Under the pieces are notes generated by a model that was not told the origin of the DNA, searched no databases, and worked only from the letters and a program-made list of their open reading frames with translations. From the NCBI GenBank assembly GCA_040755215.1, contig JBFMBG010000004.1, positions 1 to 64,000 on the forward strand: 64,000 nt of DNA. Direction: 5' to 3'. Position 1 is the stretch's first letter; each line of letters opens with the position of its first letter. Made by a program: the position numbers and the translations under genes. Positions 8,729 through 17,771 of the stretch are shown piece after piece. Source of the DNA: JAIMBK01 sp040755215 (GTDB taxonomy: Bacteria; Bacillota; Desulfotomaculia; Desulfotomaculales; Nap2-2B).

Positions 8729-9967
8729 TTAAAACAGCTTCACTTCCACCCATTCCCCAGCTTCCACGCCCTCCTTTCCGGCGGGGATTTTCGCCAGGCC
8801 GTCGGCCTTGACCAGGGTGGCGATCAGGCCCGACTTGCCCAGCACGGGGTCCGCGTGCAGTTCTCCGTTCCGCAAGGAGAGTTTTACCCGCACGTAGTCT
8901 TCCCGGCCCGGGGCGGAGCGCAAATTGCGGCTCACGCGCGCCCGCAAAGGAAATTCCCAAAAGGGTTCTGCAGGATAGTCGGCAAAGCGGATCAAGGGCG
9001 CCACCAGCAACTCAAAAACTACCAGGGCGGAGGCCGGGTGGCCGGGGAGGCCGAAAACCGGTTTGCCATCCACGACCGCGCCGATGGTGGGTTTGCCGGG
9101 CTTTAAAGAAACGCCGTGAAACAGCACTCCCGGGTTTCCCAGGGCGGCGATGGCCGCCGCCGCCACGTCCCGGGCGCCCACCGAACTGCCCCCGGAGAGC
9201 AGGACCAGGTCGTTTTCGGAGAGCGCCGCCGCCAGCCTTTCCTTGAGCTGCTGGAAATCGTCCCGGACGATGCCGTACAGGTTAGGCTCACCCCCGCATT
9301 CCCGCACCGCCCCCCAGAGAGTGTACGAATTAATGTTCCGCACCTGGCCGGGGGCCGGTTTTTCTTCGGGCGGAACCACCTCGTCCCCGGTGGAAATGAT
9401 TCCCGTCCGCAAAGGCCGCCGCACTTCCACCCTCGTTACTCCGGCGGCGGCTAAAATGCCCAGGTCCTGGGGGCGCAGCCGGTGACCGGCAGGCAGGAGC
9501 AGTTCCCCGGCGGCAAAATCCTCCCCCCGGCGGATCACGTTTTCCCCCGGCGCCACCGGCCGGAGCACGCCGATCGTCTTTTCGTCAAGCTCCTCGGTAT
9601 ATTCCACCATGACCACCGCGTCGGCCCCGGCGGGGAGCATTCCGCCGGTGGAGATGCGCCAGGCCTGCCCCGCCTTTAGTTCGCCTTGCGGTTTTTGCCC
9701 CATGAACACTTCCCCGGCTACCTCCAGATAGGCGGGCAGTCCCTCGGAGGCGCCGAAGGTATCTCCGGCCCGCACGGCAAAACCGTCCATGGTGGCGCGG
9801 TCGAAGCCCGGCACGTCGTCAACGGCCGTTACCTCATGGAGCAGGCAGCGGTTGAGGGCGCCCGGCAGGGATACCGTTTCCCCCTCCTGCGGCGGGGAAA
9901 AGTGCCGCTGGATTGCTTCCCGGGCTTCTTTGACTGTAACGGCTTTAAATAATTCTTTCATGTTCAT
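8729..9967 (-). CDS. moeA: Molybdopterin molybdenumtransferase MoeA
   Basis: A 412-residue stand-alone MoeA, the enzyme that inserts molybdate (or tungstate) into adenylylated molybdopterin at the end of cofactor synthesis. Family signatures include ATMDGFAVRAGDTFGA, the SGGSSVGARDV loop and the GLPGHPAS metal-site region. The start is the ATG at 9967, decided by the perfect aggaggtgg site at 9977-9985. The longer frame upstream (to 10066) lacks such a site and reads as non-coding. It probably serves the formate dehydrogenase and/or the aldehyde oxidoreductase encoded nearby. Confidence 0.93.
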   Translation of the reverse strand: MNMKELFKAVTVKEAREAIQRHFSPPQEGETVSLPGALNRCLLHEVTAVDDVPGFDRATMDGFAVRAGDTFGASEGLPAYLEVAGEVFMGQKPQGELKAGQAWRISTGGMLPAGADAVVMVEYTEELDEKTIGVLRPVAPGENVIRRGEDFAAGELLLPAGHRLRPQDLGILAAAGVTRVEVRRPLRTGIISTGDEVVPPEEKPAPGQVRNINSYTLWGAVRECGGEPNLYGIVRDDFQQLKERLAAALSENDLVLLSGGSSVGARDVAAAAIAALGNPGVLFHGVSLKPGKPTIGAVVDGKPVFGLPGHPASALVVFELLVAPLIRFADYPAEPFWEFPLRARVSRNLRSAPGREDYVRVKLSLRNGELHADPVLGKSGLIATLVKADGLAKIPAGKEGVEAGEWVEVKLF

Positions 9968-10145
9968 TCGGCTTTTCCACCTCCTGGAGAGAAAAAAGCC
10001 GGCACGCGGTTGGTTTTCCCGGCCAGGATGCGCTCCTTTCCGTGCTGTCTTTATTTTTACCGGCATGTATTTTCAAAAAACCCTTTTTCAAAAATTATTC
10101 GTGTTGCGGGAGAAATTAACTAACCCCTAATTCCCGTTCCCGTTT

Positions 10146-10844
10146 TCACGCGTGGCTGCTCCGCTGCTGCGCCGTGGTTAAAAAGGCGGTGATCCCGTAG
10201 GCCAGCACGAACAAAATGAGGCTTAGAGCAAAGGCCAGTTCCTGTTTCCCCTGGCCCACGGCCAAAACGATGGCCGTCGTGAGCACCCTGGTGCTGCCGG
10301 CGATGTTCCCGCCGACCATCATGGAAGCGCCTACTTCGGAAATGACTCCGCCGAAGCCGGCAATCACCGCCGCCAGCAGGCCCAGCCGCGCTTCGCGCAC
10401 CAAAAGCCAGAGCAGCTGCCCGCGGGAAGCGCCCAGGGCCAGGATCTGCAGGTGGATTTTCGGATTTAAGGATTGGATGGCGGCCACGGTAAACCCCGTA
10501 ACGATGGGGGAGGCGATAATTGCCTGGGCAAAAATCATTGCTGCGGGGGTGTAGAGGAGATCCAGGAAACCCAGGGGTCCGTACCTGGTGAAGGTCAGCC
10601 AGACCACCAGCCCCACCACCACCGGCGGCAGGCCCATGCCGAAATTGACCAGGCTGATGACAAAGCGCCGGCCGGGAAACTTCGTAAGCGCCAGCAGAAC
10701 CCCGAACGGAACGCCAATCAGCACGCTGATCAGGGTGGCCAGGCCGGAAACCTGCAGGGTGCGCAGGGTAATTTCCAGTACCTCGGGATCACCCGCGGAC
10801 AACAGGCGAACAGATTCGACGAAGCCCCGCCAGAAGATTTCCAT
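10146..10844 (-). CDS. tupB: Tungstate ABC transporter permease TupB
   Basis: The 232-residue inner-membrane protein has about five hydrophobic helices and the EAA-type cytoplasmic loop (ALGASRGQLLWLLVREARLGLLAA) that contacts the ATPase. Sequence features such as MGLPPVVVGLVVWLTFTRYGPLG and FGGVISEVGASMMVGGNI are characteristic of TupB, permease of the high-affinity tungstate importer TupABC. The binding protein (tupA) and ATPase (tupC) are not adjacent: the next gene upstream is a vapC. It fits a need for tungsten by the aldehyde oxidoreductase 1 kb upstream. Confidence 0.85.
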   Translation of the reverse strand: MEIFWRGFVESVRLLSAGDPEVLEITLRTLQVSGLATLISVLIGVPFGVLLALTKFPGRRFVISLVNFGMGLPPVVVGLVVWLTFTRYGPLGFLDLLYTPAAMIFAQAIIASPIVTGFTVAAIQSLNPKIHLQILALGASRGQLLWLLVREARLGLLAAVIAGFGGVISEVGASMMVGGNIAGSTRVLTTAIVLAVGQGKQELAFALSLILFVLAYGITAFLTTAQQRSSHA

Positions 10845-10905
10845 CTTATGAATTCATGCCTCCCTTAATTAATTACACCTTGAAGAGTTTTCTCGAGAAG
10901 ATTTT

Positions 10906-11349
10906 TCACCGGGAAGAACCCGAGAGGATGTCTTCCGGAGTTTTCGCCAGAATACCCGTAAATTTGCTGAAATCTTTGGTATTGTAGGTGCAGAGAACGG
11001 AAATGCCGTTTGCCTTCATTTGAGCCGCCAGAAAAGCGTCAAAAATATCCGCTCCCTTTCTTTTTGGACTTATTTCTTTTAGCAAATCCAGGGCTTTTAA
11101 GCCGGCGTCGATAATCAGGAAAGTTGTCCGGAACGCTTCTATTTGTTCCCAGGCCGTTTCCGGTTCGAGCGGATTATCAACGCGGCGCGGATCGGTAACG
11201 ATGGCAAAAAATTCGAGGAGTATTTGCGGTACCAGGACGCCGGCGACCCGCTTTTCCTGGACTGCCTCCAAAAGCGCCCGGCTTGTCCTGTGTTGGGGAG
11301 CGTCGAGATTGACGGCATAGACCAGAACGTTCGTATCAACGAGAATCAA
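10906..11349 (-). CDS. vapC: PIN-domain ribonuclease toxin, VapC type
   Basis: The 147-residue PIN-domain protein begins MILVDTNVLVYAV, giving the first acidic residue (Asp5) of the metal site. An internal GADIFDAFLAAQMK segment provides the later acidic cluster, and CTYNTKDFSKF the last. VapC toxins are Mg-dependent endoribonucleases that cleave tRNA or rRNA. The TTG start overlaps the stop of the upstream antitoxin gene by 4 bp, standard for vapBC operons. Confidence 0.87.
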   Translation of the reverse strand: MILVDTNVLVYAVNLDAPQHRTSRALLEAVQEKRVAGVLVPQILLEFFAIVTDPRRVDNPLEPETAWEQIEAFRTTFLIIDAGLKALDLLKEISPKRKGADIFDAFLAAQMKANGISVLCTYNTKDFSKFTGILAKTPEDILSGSSR

Positions 11350-11561
11350 TACTTTAGCCTTCCTTCGTAAATTTCCGCCCGGCGGGCTGGCTTTCCTTTC
11401 CCCAGGCTGAACCTTCCCGGAGTAACCGGGGTTTTGGGAAGATAATGCTCGAGAGCTTCCAGGACCAGTTCATTTTTCGGGCGCCTGGTTGCTTTTGCCG
11501 CTTTATCCAGAGAGGTTAAAATATGCTCTTTTTCTTTCGGGATGTAAATATTAAGTTGCAC
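11346..11561 (-). CDS. VapB-type ribbon-helix-helix antitoxin
   Basis: The 71-residue protein starts MQLNIYIPKEKEHILTSLD, a ribbon-helix-helix strand and first helix, followed by KNELVLEALEHYL (second helix). The C-terminal tail is basic and flexible, as expected of a toxin-wrapping segment. It should neutralise the overlapping PIN toxin and repress the operon. GTG start, set by ggaggtgatc 8 bp upstream. Confidence 0.8.
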   Translation of the reverse strand: MQLNIYIPKEKEHILTSLDKAAKATRRPKNELVLEALEHYLPKTPVTPGRFSLGKGKPARRAEIYEGRLKY

Positions 11562-11652
11562 GGGCAGATCACCTCCGCGATAACTATACCATAACCACTA
11601 TTTATAGTCAATAATGATAGGGAAAAAAGGAAACTTTTCACCCTCCAGATGG

Positions 11653-13569
11653 TTAACGTAACCCCAGTTCCGCCAGTTTTGCGGGGGCGGGTTCCCCCGT
11701 TTCCGCGTCCCACCCCCGCGCCCGGTAGTATTCGGCGAGCACTCTTTTGACCTGTTCCCGCTCCAGCCGCCGCCCGGCGGCGGGGCCGGCGCCGGCGGGC
11801 TCTTCGTAAAACCGCGGGGGGTAGTCGGAATCCGCCGGTTTTTCCCCGTGGCGCAGGTTGAATAATTTCTGCAGGTTCCAGATCCGCTCACCGGCCCGCA
11901 TCACTTCCTCCGGTGATATTTCGATGCCCGTCAGGGTAGAGAAAAGGCGGGAAAAAAGGGTCGGCCCCACCGTGTGCAGGACCGGCGGGCGGATGCACAT
12001 CCCCAGGGCGTTATATACGGCGATGAGGTCCTCGGACCACTTGGACATTTTCGAGATGTTGACGTCCCTGGTGACGGGGTCAAAGATTTCTTCTTTCAGG
12101 TGTTCCGGCATGTCCAGCCGTTCGTACATGTCTTCCCCGAACCCGAATTTTTCCGTTAAATAGGGAGCCGGGTTTTCGTTGAAGCGCAGGTTTTCCACGG
12201 GGTTGCGCGTCCGCAGGTGATCGCCCCCGCGCAGGTTCGTGATGTAGCCCAGGGTCCAGGTGGACCAGCGGGCCCGGGGATCGATTAAGAAACATTCCAG
12301 GCCCTTTACTTCCACGGTGGACGGGGAGGCGCCGGGAAAATGCCGGGCGGCCCGCTTCGTTCCTTCCGCCAGGATGTCGCCGACCCCCCGGCGGTGGGCG
12401 ATCATCTCCAGCAGGGCAAGGGCGGCCTTTTCGTCTCCCCAGGAGAGGGGAAAGCCGAGTTCCTTTTCTTTGAGCACCCCCCGTTCGAATAATTCCATGG
12501 CGAAGGCCACCGCCGCCGCCGCCGAAACCATGTCCACCCCCAGGCGCTGGCAGGTTTCGGTAAGTTTGGCCACGGCGGGCAGGCTGCCGATGGCGCACCC
12601 GGCGCCGAAGCCGATCACCGGCGTAACCTCCATGTCCTTCAGGCGGAGCCCGCTGTACGGACCGTCATTAACCTCCACCCAGTGGGCGCAGGCGATGGGG
12701 CAGGCGATGCAGGCGATCCCCCGGTTGGTGTATTTGGGCAGCGCTTTGCGGCTGCGGGTTTCCACCCAGTCGGCGATGGCGCCTTGCCGGTAGTTCCGGC
12801 CCGGCAGGCAGCCGAACTCCTGGTAGGGGAGGCTGGCCAGCATGGTGCCGAAGCGGGAGAAGGGCCCGTAAAAGGGTGAGGAGAAGATGGCCCGGCGGGC
12901 GTCCGCCACCGCCTGCAGAAACTCTTTCTTGCGGGCAACGCGCACCGGCCCGGTGCCGCGCACCGCCACGGCCTTTAGCTTTTTGCTCCCCATGACTGCC
13001 CCCAGCCCCGTGCGCGCCCAGGCGTCGGCGGGGCCGTTTTCGATGCTGGCGAAGCGCACCAGGTTTTCTCCCGCCGGGCCGATGGCGGCGATCTGGATGC
13101 CTTCGTCGTTGTATCGGCGCCGGATTTCCCGGACGGTTTCCCAGGCGTCCCGCCCCCATAAGTGCTCCGCCGGCAGGATTTCCGCCCGGCCGTCGCAAAT
13201 CCATAGATACACGGGGGTGGAGGCCTTTCCCCGGATAACCAGGCCGTCGTACCCGGCGAATTTCAGCTCGCTGCCCCAGAAGTTGCCGGAATTGGCGGTT
13301 CCGAAGAGGCCGGTGAGCGGCGAAAGGGCGGAAGCCTCGGTGCGGGAAGCGGTCGGCACCGTCGTTCCCACCAGCACCCCCACCCCGAAGACGAGCACGT
13401 TTTCCGGCCCCAGGGGGTCGGCGCCGGCGGGAATCTCCCTGTCCAGAATTCGCGCATTAAAGCCCAGGCCGCCCAAATACCTTTTCGGCCAGTCCTCCTC
13501 GACGGGGCGCTCTTTGATTTCCCCGGTGGTCAGGTTTATGTCCAGTATTTTGCCGCTGTAGCCGTACAT
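11653..13569 (-). CDS. aor: Aldehyde:ferredoxin oxidoreductase (tungsten type)
   Basis: The 638-residue protein matches the tungsten-pterin AOR family, which oxidises aldehydes to carboxylic acids with ferredoxin, or runs in reverse to reduce acids. The N-terminus MYGYSGKILDINLTTGEI, the GLGAVMGSKKLKAV motif and the [4Fe-4S] ligands CIACPIAC (CX2CX3C, mid-protein), with a further Cys in LGMCIRPP, fit the family layout. Length is normal (about 600-640). The start has a ggaggaa site. A small ferredoxin gene 106 bp upstream on the same strand is the likely electron partner. Substrate is not predictable from the sequence. Confidence 0.93.
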   Translation of the reverse strand: MYGYSGKILDINLTTGEIKERPVEEDWPKRYLGGLGFNARILDREIPAGADPLGPENVLVFGVGVLVGTTVPTASRTEASALSPLTGLFGTANSGNFWGSELKFAGYDGLVIRGKASTPVYLWICDGRAEILPAEHLWGRDAWETVREIRRRYNDEGIQIAAIGPAGENLVRFASIENGPADAWARTGLGAVMGSKKLKAVAVRGTGPVRVARKKEFLQAVADARRAIFSSPFYGPFSRFGTMLASLPYQEFGCLPGRNYRQGAIADWVETRSRKALPKYTNRGIACIACPIACAHWVEVNDGPYSGLRLKDMEVTPVIGFGAGCAIGSLPAVAKLTETCQRLGVDMVSAAAAVAFAMELFERGVLKEKELGFPLSWGDEKAALALLEMIAHRRGVGDILAEGTKRAARHFPGASPSTVEVKGLECFLIDPRARWSTWTLGYITNLRGGDHLRTRNPVENLRFNENPAPYLTEKFGFGEDMYERLDMPEHLKEEIFDPVTRDVNISKMSKWSEDLIAVYNALGMCIRPPVLHTVGPTLFSRLFSTLTGIEISPEEVMRAGERIWNLQKLFNLRHGEKPADSDYPPRFYEEPAGAGPAAGRRLEREQVKRVLAEYYRARGWDAETGEPAPAKLAELGLR

Positions 13570-13675
13570 TCGGGATTCCTCCAGTGGCGAGTTTTCCCGG
13601 CATGAAAGTAGAGGCGCTTTACCCCTATCCTCTAATCCCTGATATATGGGCGCCGCTTATTTTGCCGCTGTTGCT

Positions 13676-13921
13676 TTAAGCCTCTGGTTTGCCCGCCTCA
13701 ACGACGCGCAGGGCGCCCGAGGGGCAGGCCAGGGCGCATTGCTTGCAGTTCCGGCAAAGGGATGAGAAGGTGATGGCGAACGTGCCTTCAAATTCGTGCC
13801 TTAGTACCGAAACACAAGCCTTTTTCAGGTCAAATTCATCGTGATAGGTAATGGCGCAGGTCAGTGCGCAGGTCAGGCAACCGATGCATTTACCGGGGTT
13901 GATCGCCATTTCCTTGGGCAT
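13676..13921 (-). CDS. 4Fe-4S ferredoxin-like protein (AOR partner)
   Basis: The 81-residue protein has two cluster motifs, CIGCLTCALTC (residues 12-22) and CRNCKQCALAC in the C-terminal half, so it should carry two [4Fe-4S] clusters. The spacing between motifs is longer than in classical clostridial ferredoxins, as in the HycB/AOR-associated type. It is transcribed just ahead of the aldehyde oxidoreductase and probably takes its electrons. Confidence 0.87.
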   Translation of the reverse strand: MPKEMAINPGKCIGCLTCALTCAITYHDEFDLKKACVSVLRHEFEGTFAITFSSLCRNCKQCALACPSGALRVVEAGKPEA

Positions 13922-14228
13922 CGAACCACCCTCTAAAATTTCGGTTAATTAAAAAATTCGCCCTTTGGCAGGGAATCACCTTCTAAAATTCAAAAAGAAA
14001 AGAAAAAGAAAAAATCCAAAGGATTTTTCGGAAAGGATAAGTCAAGGTCAAGTCCGGCTGTTCTCCGCCGGGAAAGGGCCCCCTCTGCTTCATCCTTAAA
14101 AAAAGAGGGAAATTTTTTGAATTAAAATACTGGAATCTAAGGATGGCCATAAGATATAATATGAACTGAGCTGAGGTGTACTTGAGATGGAGGATCAATA
14201 AATAAATTTTGCACCAGGGAGAACAGTT
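13922..14228. other. Intergenic region between divergent genes, hairpin at about 14009-14031
   Basis: No gene is seen in this 307-bp gap. It holds a purine-rich stretch and a short hairpin (aaatcc / ggattt around 14013-14030), and should contain the divergent promoters for the ferredoxin-aor operon and the PIN-domain gene. A gggaga site just before 14229 serves the latter. Confidence 0.4.
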
Positions 14229-14696
14229 ATGCTGATTTACCTTGATGTCTGCTGTCTAAATAGACCATTTGATGATCAGTTTCAAGGGAGAATTCGCCTT
14301 GAATCAGAAGCCGTTTTAACAATTTTAAATGGGGGCGAAAAAGAAAAATGGCGGCTGCTCAATAGCGAGGCGATAGAATTTGAGATCTCTGCTATTCCTG
14401 AAGAGGAGAGAAAGAAGAAGGTGGCTGCTTTAACTGCCATAGCCCAAGAAAAAACGAAAATGGACGAAAAAATAAAGTTACGCGCCAGAGAGCTTGAAAA
14501 AATTGGTATAAAGGCTTACGATGCTTTACACCTTGCGTGTGCCGAATATGGCGGCGCAGAAGTATTTCTGACAACAGATGATAAACTGTTGAGAAAAGCA
14601 AAGAGAAATAGGAACAAGCTGAAAATAAGAGTCGAAAATCCAGTTTTGTGGCTTATGGAGGTGACAAAAAGTGAACGCTCAAGCAATGAGCCCTAA
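14229..14696 (+). CDS. PIN-domain protein, probable toxin
   Basis: The 155-residue protein starts MLIYLDVCCLNRPFD, with the first PIN acidic residue in YLDVC. It continues with SEAIEFEIS and the later KAYDALHLACAEY and FLTTDDKLL motifs that complete the acidic metal site. It is a likely Mg-dependent RNase of the VapC superfamily. Unusually it precedes rather than follows its small partner: the next gene starts inside its 3' end (14671). The region is AT-richer than its surroundings. Confidence 0.8.
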   Translation: MLIYLDVCCLNRPFDDQFQGRIRLESEAVLTILNGGEKEKWRLLNSEAIEFEISAIPEEERKKKVAALTAIAQEKTKMDEKIKLRARELEKIGIKAYDALHLACAEYGGAEVFLTTDDKLLRKAKRNRNKLKIRVENPVLWLMEVTKSERSSNEP

Positions 14697-14874
14697 TGAA
14701 ATCAAAAATGCGGGTTTAGTCGCCCTGGCCAAAGCTCTTGGTCCTGTGGGTATGGCTCGGTTTATTCAGCAGTACGATACTGGAGCGGGAGATTATACGA
14801 GGGATCGAGCAAAGTGGCTGGATCAAATGAGTCTTGATGAAATAATTGCGGCGATTGAAAAACGACGGGGGTAA
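14671..14874 (+). CDS. Small protein, possible antitoxin of the PIN gene
   Basis: The 67-residue protein starts at GTG 14671 behind a strong ggaggtga site (14657-14664) and overlaps the end of the PIN gene by 26 bp. It is alpha-helical, with AGLVALAKALGPVGMARFIQQYD, and ends in a basic IEKRRG. I do not recognise a DNA-binding fold. The tight coupling suggests an antitoxin or accessory partner of the PIN protein. That role is inferred only from position. Confidence 0.6.
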   Translation: MNAQAMSPNEIKNAGLVALAKALGPVGMARFIQQYDTGAGDYTRDRAKWLDQMSLDEIIAAIEKRRG

Positions 14875-14890
14875 AATTATAGCGAAATCG

Positions 14891-14945
14891 GGCCGCGCGC
14901 CAAAGAAGGTTGATACCGGCAGGCGTGCGGCCTTTTCTTTCTTGA
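14891..14945 (+). terminator. Rho-independent terminator after the PIN locus
   Basis: An 11-bp GC-rich stem (ggccgcgcgcc, 14891-14901, pairing with ggcgtgcggcc, 14922-14932, one G-U pair) is followed by ttttctttctt. It ends the PIN/partner transcript. Confidence 0.8.
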
Positions 14946-14990
14946 ATTGAAGTCTGTTTGATGAAGATAGGAACGCAAGCACGATCCCGT

Positions 14991-15023
14991 AAAAAAACCG
15001 CCGGGCTGGCCTGCCCCGGCGGT
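14991..15023 (-). terminator. Rho-independent terminator of the fdh operon
   Basis: On the minus strand an accgccggg / cccggcggt stem with a short loop is followed by seven T residues (aaaaaaa, 14991-14997 on the plus strand). It lies just past the fdhA stop at 15062. Confidence 0.85.
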
Positions 15024-15061
15024 GATGTGGTTTTGTTTTCCGCTTATCTCTTTGGCCTTCT

Positions 15062-17749
15062 TCACGCTATTTTTTCAATGCGCACAGTGCATACCTTCAG
15101 CTCCGGGATTTTGGCGATGGGGTCGCGGGCCGGGTTGGTCAGCCTGTTGACGGCCACCTCCGGGTAGTGGAAGGAGGTGAAGACCATCCCCGGGGTTACT
15201 TTGTCGGTGACCCGGGCCGCCACTTCCACGCTGCCGCGGCGGGAGGTTACGCGGACTTTGTCCCCGTCGCAGATGCCCAGCTTCTCGGCGTCGGCGCGGT
15301 TGATTTCCAGGTACTCCTCCGGATACGCCGCTTCCAGGGCACCGGTGCGCATGGTCATGGTGCCGGTGTGGTAGTGGTAGAGCCGGCGGCCGGTGCTCAG
15401 GACCAGCGGGTACTCGGCGTCGGGCAGTTCGTCCGGCGGGACGTATTCCACCGGGTGGAATCTGCCCAGACCCCGGGAGAACCTGCCCGCGTGCAGGAAC
15501 CTGGTGCCGGGGTGATCGGGGGTGGGGCAGGGCCACTGCAGGCTTCCCTGCTCCAGCCGCGCGTAGGAGATGCCGCCGTAGGACGGGGTGAGCCGGGCTA
15601 TTTCCTCCATAATCTCTTCGGGGGAGGAGTAGCGCATGGAATGGCCCATGGCCGCGGCCAAAAGGCAGATGATCTCCCAGTCGGCCTTCGCGTCCCCCAC
15701 CGGTTCGACCGCTTTACGCACCCGCTGCACCCGGCGCTCGGTATTGGTGAAGGTGCCGTCCTTTTCGGCAAAGCTGGCCGCGGGCAGGACCACGTAGGCG
15801 AGCTGTGCCGTTTCGGTGAGGAAAATGTCCTGCACCACCAGGAAGTCCAGTTTTTCCAGGGCGTGGACCACGTGGTCCGCGTCGGCGTCGGACAGGACCG
15901 GGTTCTCGCCCATGATGTACATGGCCCTGATCCGGCCGTCGCCGGCGGCTTCCAGGATCTCGCCCACGGTGAGGCCGGGTTTGGCTGGAAGGTCCGGCAC
16001 GCCCCAGGCGGCGGCGAACTTCTTCCGGGCGTTTTCATCGGCCACCGGCTGGTAGCCGGTGAAGACGTTGGGCAGCGCCCCCATGTCGCAGGCGCCCTGG
16101 ACGTTGTTCTGGCCCCGCAGGGGGTTGACCCCGCTGGACTCCTTGCCGATCTGGCCGCAGAGCATGGCCAGGTTGGCGATGGCAAAGACGTTGTGGGTGC
16201 CGCAGATGTGTTGGGTGACCCCCATGGTATACAGGATGGTGGCGTTCTTCGCCCCGGCGTAGCCCCGGGCCACCTGCCTGACGGCCTCCGCGGGCACGCC
16301 GGTGATGCCCTCCACGTATTCCGGGGTGTACTTTTCCACCGTGGCCTTCAGCGCCTCGAACTCTTCGGTGCGCTCCCGGACGAATTCCTTGTTCCAGAGT
16401 CCCTCGGCGATGATCACGTGGGCCAGACCGTTGTAAAGGGCAATGTCGGTCCCCGGCTTGATCCGGAGGTGGTGGTGGGCGATTTCGGCCACCTCGGTTT
16501 TGCGCGGGTCCACCACCGCCAGGGTGGCGCCGCTGCGCACCGCCTTTTTCACCTGGATGCCGATGATCGGGTGGGAATCGGTTGTGTTGGTGCCGGAGGC
16601 CAGAATGAAGTCCGCCCCGGCAATTTCTCTGATGGTATTGGTCATCGCACCGCTGCCGAATGCTGCCGCCAGACCGGCGACCGTCGGCGCGTGTCAGAGG
16701 CGGGCGCAGTGGTCGATATTGTTGGTACCGATCACCGCGCGGGCGAATTTATTCATCAGGTAGTTCTCTTCGTTGGTGCAGCGGGCGGAAGACAGAATAC
16801 CGACGGCGTCCGGGCCGTACTGCTCCTTCACCGCCTTGAGCTTTTCCGCCACCAGCCCGATTGCCTCCGCCCAGGAGGCCTCCACGAACCGGCCGTCCTT
16901 TTTGATCAGCGGTTTTTTCAGCCGGTCGGGGTGGTGGATAAAGCCGTAGCCGAAGCGGCCCTTGACGCACAGGGCGCGCCCGTTCACCTCGCCGTCGGTG
17001 GAGGTTACGCCGATCACCCTCCCGTCCTTGACGTTCAGGTCAAAGGTACAGCCGGTGCCGCAGTAAGGACAGGTGGTGGTGACTTTCTTTATTTCCCAGG
17101 TGCGGGCGGCGCCGCGCAGCCCTTTTTCCTGCAGCGCCCCTACCGGGCACACGGCCACGCAGTTGCCGCAGAAGACGCACTCGGATTGCCCCAGGCTGGT
17201 GTCCATGGCCGGGGTGATTTTCGTGTTGAAACCCCGGTAGGCGAAATCCACGATGTTTTTGCCCTGCACCTCGGCGCATATGCGCACGCATTTGCCGCAC
17301 AGGATGCATTTGTTTAAATCCCGCACGATAAAGGGGTTGTCGTCCTCAACGGGGTAACTGTGTCTTTCCCCGGGGAAAGTGCCGCTGCGCACGCCGTAAA
17401 GGTAGGCGTAGTCCTGCAGGCGGCAGTCGCCGTTTTTCCCGCAGGTCAGGCAGTCCTCCGGGTGGTTGGAAAGCAACAGGTCCAGGATGGTTTGCCGGGC
17501 TTCGATGACGGCCGGCGAGGCGGTGTGGACCACCATCCCGTCGGCGGCGGCGGTGACGCAGGAAGCCGGCAGGTTGCGCATCCCCGGAATTTCCACCACG
17601 CACAGCCGGCAGCCGCCCCAGCCGGACAGTTCCGGGTCGTGGCACAGGGTGGGGATGAAGATCCCCGCCTGCCGCGCCGCCTCCAGGACGGTGGTGCCGG
17701 CCGGGACGGTGACCTGTTGGCCATCTATGGTTAAGGTGATCTCAGCCAC
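15062..17749 (-). CDS. fdhA: Selenocysteine formate dehydrogenase, catalytic subunit
   Basis: This is one 895-residue gene interrupted by an in-frame TGA at 16694-16696 (codon 352) that should be read as selenocysteine. The flanking residues IDHCARL-U-HAPTVAG are the active-site context of Sec formate dehydrogenases, and frame and homology continue unbroken after it. N-terminal domains in order are a NuoG-type [2Fe-2S] domain, a His/Cys [4Fe-4S] region (CLTCGKNGDCRLQDY), two [4Fe-4S] motifs, and the molybdopterin oxidoreductase domain with its own [4Fe-4S] (CPYCGTGCTFDL). The Mo or W is bound by bis-MGD. It oxidises formate to CO2 (or the reverse) and passes electrons to the NuoF/NuoE-like subunits. 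GTG start with aaggagg upstream. Automated callers split it into 16694-17749 and 15062-16645. Confidence 0.96.
16661..16696 (-). promoter_or_regulatory. Bacterial SECIS element directing Sec at codon 352
   Basis: Reading the minus strand, the UGA (16694-16696) is followed after 18 nt by a GGUCU apical loop (16671-16675). The loop is closed by a 6-bp stem, gucgcc (16681-16676) with ggcggc (16670-16665), including one U-G pair. The loop sequence matches what I recall of the E. coli fdhF SECIS, as does the 18-nt distance. SelB binding here would allow Sec insertion. Confidence 0.9.
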
Positions 17750-17771
17750 TTGTTGATGTGCCTCCTTTCCT

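Noticed and set aside
9968..10066. Longer start of moeA
   Set aside because: A perfect aggaggtgg site sits 9 bp before ATG 9967, and the upstream residues are not family-like.
16645..16696. fdhA as two separate genes (a frameshift or pseudogene)
   Set aside because: The reading frame is continuous across a single TGA at the active-site Sec position and a SECIS-like hairpin follows, so it is a selenoprotein and not a broken gene.
15167..17317. Long open frame on the plus strand opposite fdhA (716 codons)
   Set aside because: It is a GC-rich antisense shadow of fdhA with no protein-like motifs and no ribosome site.
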